The notes under the pieces were generated by a model. That model was not told the DNA's origin, did not search any database, and saw only the letters and a list, made by a program, of their open reading frames with translations. This document shows, one piece after another, positions 24,401 through 35,600 of a stretch of DNA of 64,000 bases (the first letter of the stretch is position 1; every line of letters starts with the position of its first letter). The stretch lies in NCBI RefSeq assembly GCF_051622035.1, contig NC_135360.1, forward strand, positions 8,732,001 through 8,796,000. Reading direction: 5' to 3'. This DNA comes from Arctopsyche grandis (taxonomy: Eukaryota > Arthropoda > Insecta > Trichoptera > Hydropsychidae). The translations under genes and the position numbers were made by a program.

Positions 24401-27400
24401 AAATCCGCTAACGTACACACAACAAAGCGCGAGGATATGGCGCAATATTGCTTACGTCGTATCGTCAAGTCAATTTTGTCACAATATGACGCTTTGAAAA
24501 ATATTCATATGCGCATGACAGTACTTTCGGTAGTTCGGGTGCACTCACCACTATGACATCACGTCATGCGTGAATATTTCCAGAGTGTACATATAGTGCT
24601 AGCTATTGCTGTTACGATATTTCACATACACATTACGGAACTTATGAATGTTTTCATATAGGATATATTAAGGAATATTTTTTTACTGCTATTTACGTGT
24701 ACATAGTTGCCGTCTTGAGCTATGCTATAGTATAAACGAACCTTTACTTTTGGGTGTGAAGAGAGGTACTTTGCAGAAAGTTTATGTAGACTTCTGAAGA
24801 TTATTTACAGACAGGATATGTTACTCAAAACAATAATAGATTAATGAGAATTCAAAGCAAAAATAAAAGATAATTTTCAAAGTAGCCTAAAAAATTTGAT
24901 AACGCATAATGTTGAGGATCTTCTGGATAGATGATTTTGTATCGAAGAAGCATACATCAGAGAGATATTTTCATGAATTTTCAGATGCATCCTACAATAC
25001 TTTGGTACAAGTATTTGGTCAAATGCATCATTCAATACCTACTAAAAAACATTGGCACAAGATAAGGAATATAAAAGTTGTCTGTGAGTCTGAAAATTGG
25101 CTTGAATTTTGAAGTGGTTGGTGGCGAGGAGTAAAGAAGAATATGCAAAAGCAGAAGAATAATTCAAAATCTTCACAATGATTATGCATCAAGCCTCCTA
25201 TATAATGATATGGATTAAAACAAAGAAAATAAAAAAATAAGTGAAAATGTATGATGTTTTCTTATAATTGCGTTATTTTTCTTTTTCCTTCTTACCATAT
25301 TTTCTTGCAGAACAAAAGGCTTGATTGTATATAATTTTGATATTAGCTTAAAACAAGTGTGTAAAATTTAAATTAATTGCTGTTATAATAATAATAATAA
25401 ATAGCATTGTAAAAGTTATATAAAAATAATTATCGAACACCCAAGATATTTCAACTGACGTATTTTCAACAAAAATTATACCAATTGAAGGAGTGATGCC
25501 AGGAATAATAATGAGTGCAAGGTATGATGAGCTGCATATAAATGATCCATATTTGAACATATGTACATATAATATGGTGCTTATACGGATGGCATTGTTG
25601 ACTAAAACGGTTTTAGGCTTGAAATCTACATAAAGATTCACTCAGGGTCATATTTTATGAATCGAGGCTCTACTTTCAAACCACAACTACTGAAAAAAGT
25701 ATCACAATCCGAAACAACACATGTAAAATCGTAAAATACAAACATCATCAAAATTAGACTCTAGTTAATTTCCCATGGAATTTAACCGCAATAGCACTCG
25801 TATTATGACATTATTATGAATGTGCTACATTAATTGCACATTTTCCATTCACAATCGCAATTATGACAACGCAATAATTTCCCCAAAGTGGACTATCTTC
25901 GTATAATACGTTTCCTCAATTTGGTGCGTGCGTACATATTGCACTTACACGTGTACAAATTTCACACGTGGAATTCATCTGCGATCGATATTACACCGAC
26001 GAGCAACTACTAATATAATAACGAAACTTTCATTGCAGAATTATTCAAAATCATAGTACGTAAAATATGTAAATTGCACGTGAATGATAATTGCAATGTG
26101 TATGATCAAATTGCACGTAAAATTACCCATAAGTATCCATTACATTCGTCAAATTGTGGAATGGTAAGTGACTCGGCATTGTTGGTAAATGCACTCGTAA
26201 ATTCGCGCCAAAATAGGTTGTTGTGCAACTGTGCAGCGCGAAGGTCGAAAACTTAATCTGTGTTTTCGAATTGCGGTTGCAATATGTTGCAATGTAATCA
26301 TTTGTCTGTTGCGGCCATTATGAGATATGGAATTAAGATATGTATACGATAAACATTAACCTTTTGAATGGAAGAAAAAATTATAAAAGTTTAAACATAA
26401 TAAGAAATAACCTGTCCATATGTAGAGCATTTGCAGGCCGTTTTGTTTATTATTTTAAGGTCGTTTGGTATTAATCGAAAATCTTAGTCAGTTTTAGTAT
26501 TCTTATACATATATAGGCAAGTAGACTTAGATGGATCGTTTTTGTCAAAAAATTAAAATATCATCTAACTGTTATCCTTCTGAAAATACTTCATTATGTA
26601 ACACTTGGGTGGGAATTAATACTTTTTGCTTCTTATACCAGGTTGACACGATGCGAGTAGCTTGGAGCAAGAAGCTTGGACGTTACAGAAACAGGTGATC
26701 CAACCATTTTTGAACGTTTTAAACATTTAATTAAGTTACTCGTCGAAGCTATTTAGTTCAAGCTACTTGCACCGTGTCAACCTGGAATTGAATTGAAGCC
26801 AAGCAATATTTAAATAAAATTTGACAATAGAGCAATATAGAGGTACTCACTATATTTTATTTTTATTTTATTACATTTAATACCAGGAAGGCCTTACAGG
26901 TAAACCCCAATGCGCCTTCCTGGCCAATTACAAACAATGCCGCATTTTAATTACACAAGTCGCTGAGTTACAAGACACTGAAAACTCGCAAATTAACGAG
27001 ACATCCATATATAAATTGTACATAAATTTTATTGTACATTAAGCATGCTCAAATAGTGGTGACATAGTAGGTAGGAAGATTTTTATCTAATTTGAATTGG
27101 GAACCGTTTCAACAATGAAATCAGAGAAATTGGCAAACTCTGATAGGAAGCGATCAGCCTGGAGTCACAAATATCCAGATCTGACCAGCAGCAATACAGA
27201 TATACTCAGAAAAATTCTTTTCAATCGAGGTCAGGTCAAGGTATCGAGCCCGGCGCCTCTCGGTGTTAGGCAGAAGCTTATCGACCAAACTATGCTGCTG
27301 GCTAAATGTATGTATGTACATATGTATATAAACAGGTAATAGAGGTACTCACTATATGTATATGTACATGTATACATATTTCTAATGACATTGAGTGATA

Positions 27401-29564
27401 TAAATTTTGAGCAAGGGTTGGATAGTAATTACTAATTAGTAGATTTAGGATAGTTATTGGGGCAAATCCAAATAGCAATACACGTTCCAATAGGGCTGAA
27501 GGCAAAAGAGCAAAAAAAAAAGGTTTCTACCTAGTAATTAGGGTATGGATGAAAAATTGCTTTATATTTTTCAAGGAATTATTGTAATTTTTAGAATTAA
27601 AATTACAGAAGGGGAAGGGGTCAAAAATTCTCACTCTGATTAATTAAAAAAAAATTTTTTTAAAAAAATAAAAAGTATATAATCATAAACGTTGTTCAAA
27701 ATCCTGTGCTTAAAAAATAATCCAATTAAGCAGTCGCCACAATAAAAAAATAGTTGAATTCGATTACTTCATTTTTCATATATGTATGTACATATGTAGT
27801 TGGATATTTCAAGTAAATGAATACAATTTATGATTGAATGTAAATCAATTGTCCTAAGATATATTTATAACATTCAATAAATGACTAAGCCTTTAATATC
27901 AGCCTTTATTTCAAATCAAAATATAAACATTTGCATAAAAAAATATTTAAATATCGTGTCAGATGTTTCAAAGGAAAAAGTTTAGTTAAAAAAAAATCTA
28001 GTACTCATAAATATTGAGTGCGTTAAACTGGCAAATATAATACATACATACTAATGTACCCACTAGAATCTCTCGAGATAAAAATACTTGAACAAATAAA
28101 AGTCAAATTAGCACGTTTCAGTCCAAAAAAATATTCAGACGTTTCTGTCGATATCAAAGATTGCGCAATCTCCAATCTGTGACATTCAATAATAACGCAA
28201 AAACTGTGTCAAACAAACAAGGAAACAGCAAAAAGTTTACACGCCCGCATACTCATATATCAATATCCATTGCGAAAGTTCCAAAGCTCACGTTTTATTT
28301 CCTCGATACACGAAAATTCTCTGTATTTGAGAAAAGCCTCATTGAACACCTGGTTAATTTCGATATTTTAATTTCGTTGGGCCACGGGTTGAACCACCGG
28401 AAGTGGCACTACCTCAATGTGAGCTTCCGCAATTGTCAAATTGAGTTCACGTTATATCTAACAATATGTAATGTCACCAAATAAAATCAATTCAACTACC
28501 TATCACATGTATGTATGCATGTGTGAAGGATATATGCAAATGTTTGTCGTATGATTCTTAAACACGGTTCGCCTTTAAATGGAATGTTTATGTATATTTA
28601 ATATATTCATAGCCCTTTGTGACGAAATGATAAAATATTTACAGATCTTAATATAATCCATTGCATTAAAAGTCATTGTGAAATGTAGCAGATAAAGTAT
28701 ACCATCACCGGTGTGATAAATCACTTTAGTGTAACTGCTAATATGTAAATAAATCATTCAAAGGATTTCATCCACAAAAAAGTGCTGATCAAATTCGACT
28801 TTTGTATCTCGGAAAGAGTGTTTACGCAAACAGTCCTTAGTACAATGTTAAAATTTCGTCATGAGATGTACATATGTATAATGACTAGTTTTGAAACACG
28901 GTCGCACAATTATGCAAATTTTCATTTTGAGTAAGAATTTAAAATAAAAAAAACACATATGAATGTATGTACATATGTAAGGTACTTGCGGGATTTAGCG
29001 GTCTAATTCAATGAAAGTGTTTTCTTTTTTAATTCCTTATTAAAAATACAATATTTGGAAATTTGATTGAATTGAATTACTAATCCTATATATGAGCCGT
29101 TATATTTGAAAGTAGCATAAGTTCACTTTTCTTCATTTCGAGAAATATTTTGCAAAACATGAAATATGTTTTGAGTTTAACAATATTAAAAAATACCGGT
29201 GGTCTACAATACGTTTATTCTGCTTTTTCGAGATTCTGGATATATCGAATTAAAAGAAGTGATAACAATTGGTGAATGAAGTCAAACAGAAATAGTGTTT
29301 TTGGAACTGAAAATTGGACTTGCGCCACTTTTAAATATAACGGCTCATAAATTATATATTAACCTTATTTGGAAAGGGTTTTTACTCCACCTGTTCTAAC
29401 TGTTAGTTAGAACCTTTTCAAAGTAAGACAACGATATTGTTAAATTAAAATGTATATATTTGAAAAAACTTACATTTTGTTGTTTCAACGACATTTTCAG
29501 CTTCAACTATCACCAAAATACAACATAGCACAAAGTGTAGAACACCTCTTCGTAGATGAGACAT
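14961..29564 (-). CDS. JHBP/takeout-family secreted protein, gene 4 of 4, with a 13.6-kb first intron
   Basis: Exons on the - strand: 29564-29474 (inferred first exon), 15889-15643, 15571-15438, 15345-15196 and 15112-14961. They sum to 774 nt, 257 aa. The 134- and 150-nt exons match the paralogues. Exon 2 starts in phase 1 at an AG acceptor, so it needs an upstream signal-peptide exon. The segment at 29564 encodes MSHLRRGVLHFVLCCILVIV, ends in phase 1 at GTAAGT, and has a TATA box 60 bases upstream of its ATG. The cysteine pair is C39/C49 (CSRTDPQLNAC), and the C-terminus is IPIDAWLKP. An alternative start inside the acceptor region (MTFLLSIS) would avoid the long intron but gives a poor signal peptide. 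Confidence is high for exons 2-5 and moderate for exon 1. Confidence 0.85.
15382..15410. repeat. (CA)n microsatellite in an intron of JHBP gene 4
   Basis: Uninterrupted CA dinucleotides, about 14 units, lie between exons 3 and 4 of the - strand gene. They could be length-polymorphic. Confidence 0.9.
15890..18082. other. JHBP gene 4 intron 1, proximal part; no gene or repeat recognised
   Basis: Mostly AT-rich. Bases 17220-17480 are less AT-biased, with CG-containing unique sequence and a 145-codon open frame (17269-17706) that has no recognisable domain. I leave it as noncoding. Confidence 0.35.
18083..18523. mobile_element. TAGGGTTTCTG-ended inverted-repeat element (hAT-like deletion derivative)
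   Basis: The left tip TAGGGTTTCTG is mirrored by CAGAAACCCTA on the right. Subterminal CCCGGGAATTC/TTCCCGGGAA blocks occur near both ends. A 61-codon frame on the - strand (18193-18378) may be transposase residue but is not recognisable. The 8 bases on each side do not match, so a target duplication is not demonstrated. The superfamily call rests on the tip alone. Confidence 0.5.
18524..19754. other. JHBP gene 4 intron 1; no gene or repeat recognised
   Basis: Unique-looking sequence, with a CG-containing stretch at about 18660-19500 (for example TTACGTGTGAGATTTTCGG near 19409). Short open frames here have no family similarity. Confidence 0.3.
19755..19910 (+). repeat. Degenerate fragment related to the piggyBac-like MITE at 58009
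   Basis: The sequence from CCCTTTGCCCACGGCAAC onward follows the left part of the element at 58009-58493. Shared blocks include GCGAATTTG, TTTTCGACC..AAATATA, TTTACTCAAGT/TTATTCAAGT and ATATGTNAATTGACAC. The opposite end is not recognisable here. Confidence 0.5.
20196..20541. mobile_element. AGTGGYGTACCG MITE carrying a Harbinger-like insertion
   Basis: The left end AGTGGCGTACCGTAGAAATC is mirrored on the right: reversed, it reads AGTGGTGTACCGTGAAAATC. The arms share ATCTCYCTGTTT and a GTGTGNGAG-type block. Its centre is interrupted by the element at 20275-20445. A partial relative at 37768-37870 lacks that insertion. Confidence 0.55.
20275..20445. mobile_element. PIF/Harbinger-like MITE with TAA duplication
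   Basis: A 171-bp element. Both ends start GGGCCGGGCCGCACCGTGC, and about 24 of 26 terminal bases match as inverted repeats. TAA lies on each side (20272-20274 and 20446-20448). GGGCC tips with a 3-bp TWA duplication are typical of PIF/Harbinger. The related sequence at 37845-37860 runs GGGACTAGGTGACGTCATAC without the insertion, an empty site for the same position. Confidence 0.8.
20542..21704. other. JHBP gene 4 intron 1; no gene or repeat recognised
   Basis: AT-rich sequence with scattered CG-containing patches (20930-21060, 21400-21640). No exon, hairpin or repeat family was identified. Confidence 0.3.
21705..24252 (+). mobile_element. LINE 3' half (Jockey/CR1-like RT tail) split by a DNA transposon
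   Basis: The + strand frame before 21923 (LYPTPFLLGMLGYNSLELRRNL) and after 23616 (VVPPARTVLFQMVPIPRAIRLLN) are successive parts of a reverse-transcriptase C-terminus. The same order occurs in the - strand ORF at 34855-35423. A 3' UTR follows, with a terminal hairpin at 24185-24226 and an AATAAA-rich tail. A second copy of this 3' end lies at 61671-62610. The element is 5'-truncated near 21705. Confidence 0.75.
21924..23612. mobile_element. CACTG-ended transposon with arms of about 500 bp (CACTA/EnSpm-like, non-autonomous)
   Basis: The element starts CACTGTTCGAC and ends GTCGAACAGTG, with TAA on each side (21921-21923, 23613-23615). The arms, roughly 21924-22445 and 23085-23612, are inverted copies with few differences, so twin 81-codon frames (22019-22264 and 23262-23507) appear as mirror images. 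The CACTG tip and 3-bp duplication match the CACTA/CMC superfamily. The spacer of about 640 bp holds a perfect hairpin (about 22730-22770) and no transposase. Removing the element plus one TAA rejoins the LINE frame as VPNNYVRGRHHH, which confirms the borders. Confidence 0.85.
24253..26855. other. JHBP gene 4 intron 1; no confident gene or repeat
   Basis: Bases 24290-24560 and 25900-26260 are CG-containing and unique-looking. A 67-codon frame at 24909-25112 has a faint FSDAS motif, discussed under rejected items. The rest is AT-rich. Confidence 0.3.
26856..27338 (-). repeat. tRNA-derived SINE with 19-bp target duplication
   Basis: ATAGAGGTACTCACTATAT is repeated exactly at 26837-26855 and 27339-27357. 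Read on the - strand, a tRNA-like head has an A box (TAGTTTGGTCGATAAGC) and a degenerate B box (GGCTCGATACC). The body is shared with the SINE at 41690-42150. The 3' end is a perfect 10-bp-stem hairpin (26883-26923), the same type found at LINE 3' ends, followed by a TAAAA-rich tail. The long duplication shows LINE-machinery insertion. Confidence 0.85.
27358..29473. other. JHBP gene 4 intron 1, distal part; no gene recognised
   Basis: AT-rich DNA with frequent TACATATGTA strings. A 107-codon frame at 28161-28484 has no recognisable domain. No transposon borders were identified. Confidence 0.3.
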
Positions 29565-29592
29565 TTTCAATTTATAATAAAAAGTTTTTCAC

Positions 29593-29623
29593 TTAGTTTA
29601 AAACGTTCCACTGACTATTTATA
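29593..29623 (-). promoter_or_regulatory. Putative core promoter of JHBP gene 4
   Basis: On the - strand, TATAAATA (29623-29616) precedes a CTAAGT initiator-like string about 30 bases downstream (near 29594). The ATG of the inferred first exon follows at 29564. The spacing supports this segment as a true first exon rather than a chance open frame. Confidence 0.45.
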
Positions 29624-32231
29624 ACTGAAATTTAGAATAAAGATATTGTTAATAACAGAAGTAGATCATGCATACATTTTATACAAACGTTAAAATGAAT
29701 TTAAATTATATTAAATAAAATCATAAAAATTTGTTTTTTTTTCAAGATATTTTATATGCAAGTTGTATTATTTTTTATCATATTATTTTAGGGGTCGCGT
29801 TACTGTTAGTTGATTGACTGGTCTTACTGATCGAGCACTGCACGAACGAGTGAAAGCAACAACCTGAATCACTCAACATTTATACTAGCGGCCAAATTGT
29901 TCCCCTCTTTTTTTACTCTGAAAATAATAAAAAAAATCCCTAAAATAACAACCCTTAAAACATCAAATATCAACAAGTATTAACATACAATAAAAGTGAC
30001 AGAAAGATTTGATGAATCAAAACAATCAAAGTTTGGACATAATATAAAATATGTAACACTAGTAAGTATGTGTATAATATACGAAAAATTACTACTTCCA
30101 TTAAAGGTTAGGTATTTAATCCTTATATTCCCAGTGTAATACAAAATAATGTACAGAAACGAGTCATTATATTATGTCATATAAAATACATGTAAGTATG
30201 TATGTAGATATGTATGCATTACCTAAATATATTGGACAATTTTCATTTTCATTGAACCTACCAGTATGTGGAGTGTTATTTATGTAAAGCTGTTTTATAA
30301 GTAGTTCAGATCCAAACGGTGTTGATATATGTATTGTTAAATTTCGTCATAAAACAGGTGTGAAATCTGCAATAACAATAAAAGATATTAAAAACAACCA
30401 AATAATAATAAGTACAATCAAAAAAATATATTGCAATATTGCACAGATTAGATTATACATGCATTTGGTTCACGGATTATATAATACGATGCCCACATAC
30501 TAGCTTTACAATACACAGTTTACATAAAACCTTAAAAAAAAAAACGAAATAGCGCATCGTAATCTTGCATGTGTAACTTTGTCTACGTACTAAATTTAAT
30601 TTATTAATGTTCTATATACAAAGATATTATAGGAGTAATGTTTAATTAACTTAGTTATAGTTTTAGCAATATACATATGTATATTAAGAAACATTTAGTA
30701 AAATTATATTATTAAAATTATTTTTTTAAATATATTTCATTTAAGAAACAATGGAACAATTTTTTTCATTAGATAAATACATATAATAGTTAAAAAACAA
30801 AAGAATAGAACTGCATTTCTATTGAATAAATAATTAAAATTCAAACTACAAAGCTTAAATGAAAACAACTGGAAATGCATGATTTTAAGGAAACATTTAC
30901 ATATGCCATGACATTCAACTTCATATTCAATATGAGTAAATAGATAAATAATAGAATGGCCTTCTATTTTATTTAAATCACACAGTATTATATTATACAC
31001 AAATGCGAATAAAAATGTTAACAAATATTTGCATTACACAATAGAGCAATTTTGACATAACATATGAATATTGATATTGTTTTAGCATTTAGAATATTGG
31101 TTGTAAGTAATCGAATAATACATGAATTAGTCTTTCCGAGATTTCTTCGCACGTCACAGTTTCACGCCCATTGTTAAAATAAAAGCTAACTGATAAATAT
31201 TTAAACTTCATGGAAAATTCACTTCAAGGTTAACTTAAACTTCAACGAAATGCTACGCTGTCAACGAATTACGAAACGTCAAGCCCAAAAGTCAAACGAA
31301 GGGCAAATCATCACAACATTTTACATACATAGATAAGTACATTGCTCGCAGGAAATGAATTCGGTTTTTTTTTTATTTTTTATTGAAAATCTGACAACTG
31401 GTGCTGAAAGATAAAGCGTTTTTTTTTCGAGCGGTCACACAGAACTGCAAAAAAAAATCGGTTTTGTTTGGTTGACAATTTTTCAGAATCACGTGCGACA
31501 TTGACAAACATTAAAAGCAAATACAATTATTTCCTTTTGGAAGTTTACACAAAAAAAATACTAAAATATTTAAATATATGTATGTATATAAATTCTATGG
31601 AATGGTCGTCACATCCTCTTGTTAATGCTAATTTACACGCAAACATGAAAAATTATTCTAAAATCATAATAATAAAAAGCAATGAGCTTTATACATTGCA
31701 TAGCATATGTATATGCACATAATGCTGGAAAATATTATAAATAATAAACTGGTTAAAATAGCCAAATATGCGATGAATAAATATGTACATTAGATACACA
31801 ACATATTTATATTTTAGTTGCATTTGCTCTATTTATATTTAAGTTGCATAAATACATGTATTCGCCTATAAATTCATTAAAGGATTAGTTGATTTTGAAT
31901 ATGTAAAAAACTGCACATAATTTTCTTTTTATATACAGACGCATTTCAAATGCACCAAAATTTATTTCCGGAGTTCATTTCAAACGTTTCTAACGACTAT
32001 TTCATAAACGACACATTAAAATAGTCCAATATTGAGGATTATAAATAAGGTGAGGTGATGAGTATTAGAGATTCAAATAGTTTATGGGATTTTTTAATCA
32101 AAACCTTTTATTATTCGGAGCTAAATATAAAACAAAATGATCGTATATTACATACATATACATATGTATAAAAAAATTTACAACATTTTTTTGTAATGCA
32201 AAAAAAATATATACATATATGTAGGTACATA
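29624..32231. other. No gene or transposon border recognised
   Basis: Strongly AT-rich with long A/T runs. Open frames such as 30737-31024 on the - strand have low-complexity composition and no family similarity. Confidence 0.3.
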
Positions 32232-32869
32232 CAGGGCCGGTTCAAAGGTGCAGCAGACTAGGCATGTGTCTAGGGGCGCCATAGACAAAGGGCGCTCCGA
32301 AGCCCCCCCATTTTTCTTTTTTTTTATTATTAAATTTAAAAAATAAAAATATATAAATTGACTTTCTTTAAATTTATAAAACATTTTATATTCAACTCGA
32401 AGTAACAATACTGATTGTATAATATTATAATTTACGAGGAACGCAGGAGTTAACTGTCAAATATCAACGACTCGCTAATAAAGCTTGTAAAAAAATAAAC
32501 TGTCTTCAGTACAATTTGGAATTGTATTTTATATAAAATACCAATGAAACTGATATATGTATATAATATGTATATACATATATCAAGGATGGATTTACTT
32601 CACGAATTTAAATATCTTAACCAATCATATTCGAATGAAGAAATGTCAGTCTATACAATTCTTCAATTCATTGTTGAATATAAATTTAATGTCTTCATTG
32701 CCGAATTTTTATTTTATTCCTTTTTATACATATAATGAATAAACATTGTAAACTTAATTAGATGTTTTTTTCTTAATATATTTTTAATCGACATAAAATT
32801 TCAATAACTTTCGCTGGAACCAATCTGCCTAGGGATGCTATGTATGTATATACCCTCGGGCCGGGCCTG
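32232..32869. mobile_element. hAT-like element, CAGGGCCGG ends, exact 8-bp duplication
   Basis: GGTACATA flanks both sides (32224-32231 and 32870-32877). The left tip is CAGGGCCGGTTCAAAGG and the reversed right tip is CAGGCCCGGCCCGAGGG. The left subterminal region contains TCTAGGGGCGCC and GGGCGC, typical of many hAT elements. At 638 bp, with no intact ORF, it is a deletion derivative. Confidence 0.8.
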
Positions 32870-34235
32870 GGTACATACATATGTACATTTCGTACTTGAA
32901 AATCTCTAGTAAACAAGCGAAATTCCGACCAGTATTTTGCACTAGAAAACAAACATGTTTTTAGCGTTAAGCATTGAATAAACTACGGGTATAAAAATTC
33001 CGCTAGTAAATAAACAGAAGAGGAAAACTCATAATAAAACTAAAGGTATAATAATTTTTCGCGAAGTTTCTTTTTATGATGTTTCGAATGAGCGTTTTTG
33101 ATTTTATATACCAAATTTTTCTAGTATTATTATAAGTAAGAGATTTCATGCATAAAAACAATATTCAGCAAATGAAGTGTGCAGAAGAAACTTGTGTTTT
33201 CCACTAAAAATATGGTCCAGTTATCTGTTTTTCGAGTTAAAAGCTTCACGCACTGCATTGTTAATGAGATTTGAGTTGCGGAAGAACCGCGACAATTCAC
33301 ACCGTGCAGTTTGCATTCGGAACAATTTCACACTTGTGGTGTCACTATGGCGACCTCGAGGATTGTGATGTGTGAACGAACCATTATCCTTGTGGCGAAT
33401 TACACCTGCACGCTCAAAATATAATATTATGTAGTAATAAAGTGTCGTTTAATGGGCCGCGTGCCACCGAATCCCCGTAATAGATCAAATAAATAAACAA
33501 ATTAACATTGCTTAGCAACACAATGCATTTTTGACACTTCTGAGGCTAATTATTAACTATTATATGAAAAAAAATATATTAACTACACTTTAAATGTACA
33601 TAAAACGAATTTGCATAAAATATGCATTGTATTTAGTATGATGATGTTACTTTATGTAGGAATTATGCATAGTAGACATTGACATATTAATAGTAAACAT
33701 ATTTTTATTTACTTGTACATAAGTAGACATTGATATAGTAATAATATACACTCTTTATGAAACAATGAAATAAGAAAATGGAATACATACATACATAGTA
33801 AGCTAAATGAAAAAGTTCTCTTTACAATAGTTACGTAATGGAAACAAAAATTTGACCCTGAAGGTGAAAATCTCTTCACATTCGTCGAACTTCTATTTAA
33901 GTACTGTCAGTTTCACAACACAAAACGCGATTCGAATAAAAATTGTCGATGTATAATGCGCTTTACCACGAAACTGATTACAACAAATGTGAATGCATAC
34001 GATGCTTAACAGCATGAACTTTTATGGCAACTTATGTTAAATCGAGGAATGTCTGTATGTATGAATGTAAATGCTACAAGTGTACATTTCGTTCGGTCTA
34101 ACTAGTTTGTTCATATACGAACGAATCTGGCCAGTTATAATGTACACAAAAGAAATTAACTATGTAGTTTATTCGTGCACAAATCATCGAGCATAAGTCG
34201 AAGTATTTTCTACTAGTATACCCATACATATTTTT
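32870..34235. other. No gene or repeat recognised
   Basis: AT-rich. A less biased stretch lies at 33170-33480. No coding exon or repeat family was identified. Confidence 0.3.
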
Positions 34236-35346
34236 ATTTTTTATTTTATTTTATTTTATTTAACATATTAGCCATTACAGAGAGCTCCAAGGCGTCACCG
34301 TTGCCAGTCATTCAATAATAATAACATGATAACAATAATAATAACAATATTAACACAACATCATTAAAATCATAAAATAATAAAAAATAGCAATCATTCA
34401 CATTTATAATTGGAAAAATCAACCACTGGCATTCCTCAACAACCACTCAACCAGATAAGCATAATTTATATTGAAGAGGTCAATTTCACCAGCAATTCGG
34501 TTAAGCAGATATCATCATCATCATTTACAGCCATTCGCCATCCACTGCTGGATGAAGGCCTCTCCAACACGCTTCCACTCGTCTCTGTTTTGCGCAACAC
34601 TCATCCATCTCATTCCACACATTTTCCTAATTTCGTTCACCCATCTTCCTTGCGGTCTTCTTTTTACTCTTTTGCTTTCTCTCGGGTACCATTCAAGCAC
34701 TTCTTTTGTCCACCTTTCGTCCATCCTCCTAGCTACGTGACCCGCCCATTGCCATTTCAATCTCTTCACTCTATCCACTATGTCCACTACCCTTGTCATA
34801 TTTCTCACCCACGTGTTCCGCTTTCTGTCTTTCCTCGTTATGCCAAGCATACATATCGCCCTAGATATAGGAGCCGTTGCCAACATATTTGTGCGAGCCA
34901 CAGGAGGAACAAACAAATCACGATTCCTCAAGTCCCTGAATTTACTAGGTGCATAAAACCTAAATTCATTGAGAACCTGAGGATTGTGTATTATCCCATT
35001 CAACAGGTTAAAAAAGTGCCTTCCCAGTGACATATCCCGACGAGACTCCAATGAGTTGAAACCTAACGCCCCTAATAGGAATGCACTAGGATATATCGAA
35101 GGATAATAACCATACCGTTTCATATAAAGATATCTGAGAAACCGTTTTTGGATTCTCTCAATCTTCAATGAATGAGTTATATGGGTAGAATTCCATATAA
35201 TGGAAGAAAATTCTAGAATGCTACGTACTAAAGATTCATAAAGAATTCTAAGCACCAACGCACTCTGGAAAGGTTTACTTACTCGTAGTAAGAATCCCAG
35301 CATTTTTATATGCTTACCCTGGGTTGCAATATTAAAAAAAATGTGG
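34236..35346 (-). mobile_element. Jockey/CR1-like LINE 3' region, interrupted by another LINE
   Basis: The - strand coding part at 35346-34855 reads as a reverse-transcriptase C-terminus (LVRSILEFSSIIWNS, FLLGALGFNSLESRRDM, FVPPVARTNMLATAPISRAI). The 3' UTR resumes at about 34510 and ends at a TAAAAT-rich tail near 34236. Fragments of the same 3' UTR occur at 41360-41680 and 62100-62435. The 62.4-kb copy is continuous across the point where this one is interrupted. Confidence 0.75.
34513..34853 (-). mobile_element. 5'-truncated RTE-like LINE inserted in the Jockey-like LINE
   Basis: Almost identical to the 3' 340 bp of the LINE at 1597-4530, including the (ATG)n tail. It sits between GCAGAT and ATCGCCCTAG, which are adjacent in the uninterrupted copy at 62404-62420. 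The target duplication is at most a few bases (ATAT) and ambiguous. Confidence 0.8.
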
Positions 35347-35423
35347 AAACGGGAATTATAGCAACGTTGTAATGTGGCTTCCATAGATATCCCTTTTAAA
35401 TATTTGACGTTTTGACATATCAA
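34521..35423 (-). pseudogene. Chimeric 300-codon frame spanning two LINE families
   Basis: The frame starts in a Jockey-like RT C-terminus, continues to APISRAI, then switches at CMLGITRKDRK to the C-terminus of the RTE-like LINE and ends GEAFIQQWMANGCK. It is open by chance across the insertion point. No cellular function is inferred, but gene predictors could report it as a host gene. Confidence 0.8.
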
Positions 35424-35600
35424 AGGGTTTGACGGTTAAAAGTTACATTCAATACCTGGTGAGTATATTTAAATATTTTGACTGTTAGTAATTAAACTAA
35501 AACCAATAGTTAGTGTAAGAACAAACTAGTATTATCATGAACGAAGTGGAGTGACTACTTGGACTGAAACATTGTGTATAAATTTCACATCAGGTAATAT
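35347..35600. repeat. Unclassified repeat X, copy 1
   Basis: Shared with 38460-38698 in the same orientation and with parts of 52084-52680 reversed. Landmarks are GGGAATTATAGCAACGTTG, CCTGGTGAGT, a GACTGTTAG..AAACTAAAAC block and CTTGGACTG at the end. No frame of its own is convincing. Confidence 0.5.

Noticed and set aside
24909-25112. 67-codon frame with HEFSDAS and a downstream HWHK, faintly like the RNase H/integrase junction of BEL/Pao retroelements
   Set aside because: The motif is too short, the flanking frames show no further pol similarity, and no LTRs were found.
34410-35030. 206-codon + strand frame
   Set aside because: Antisense to two LINE fragments; serine/histidine/proline-rich composition comes from the opposite strand.
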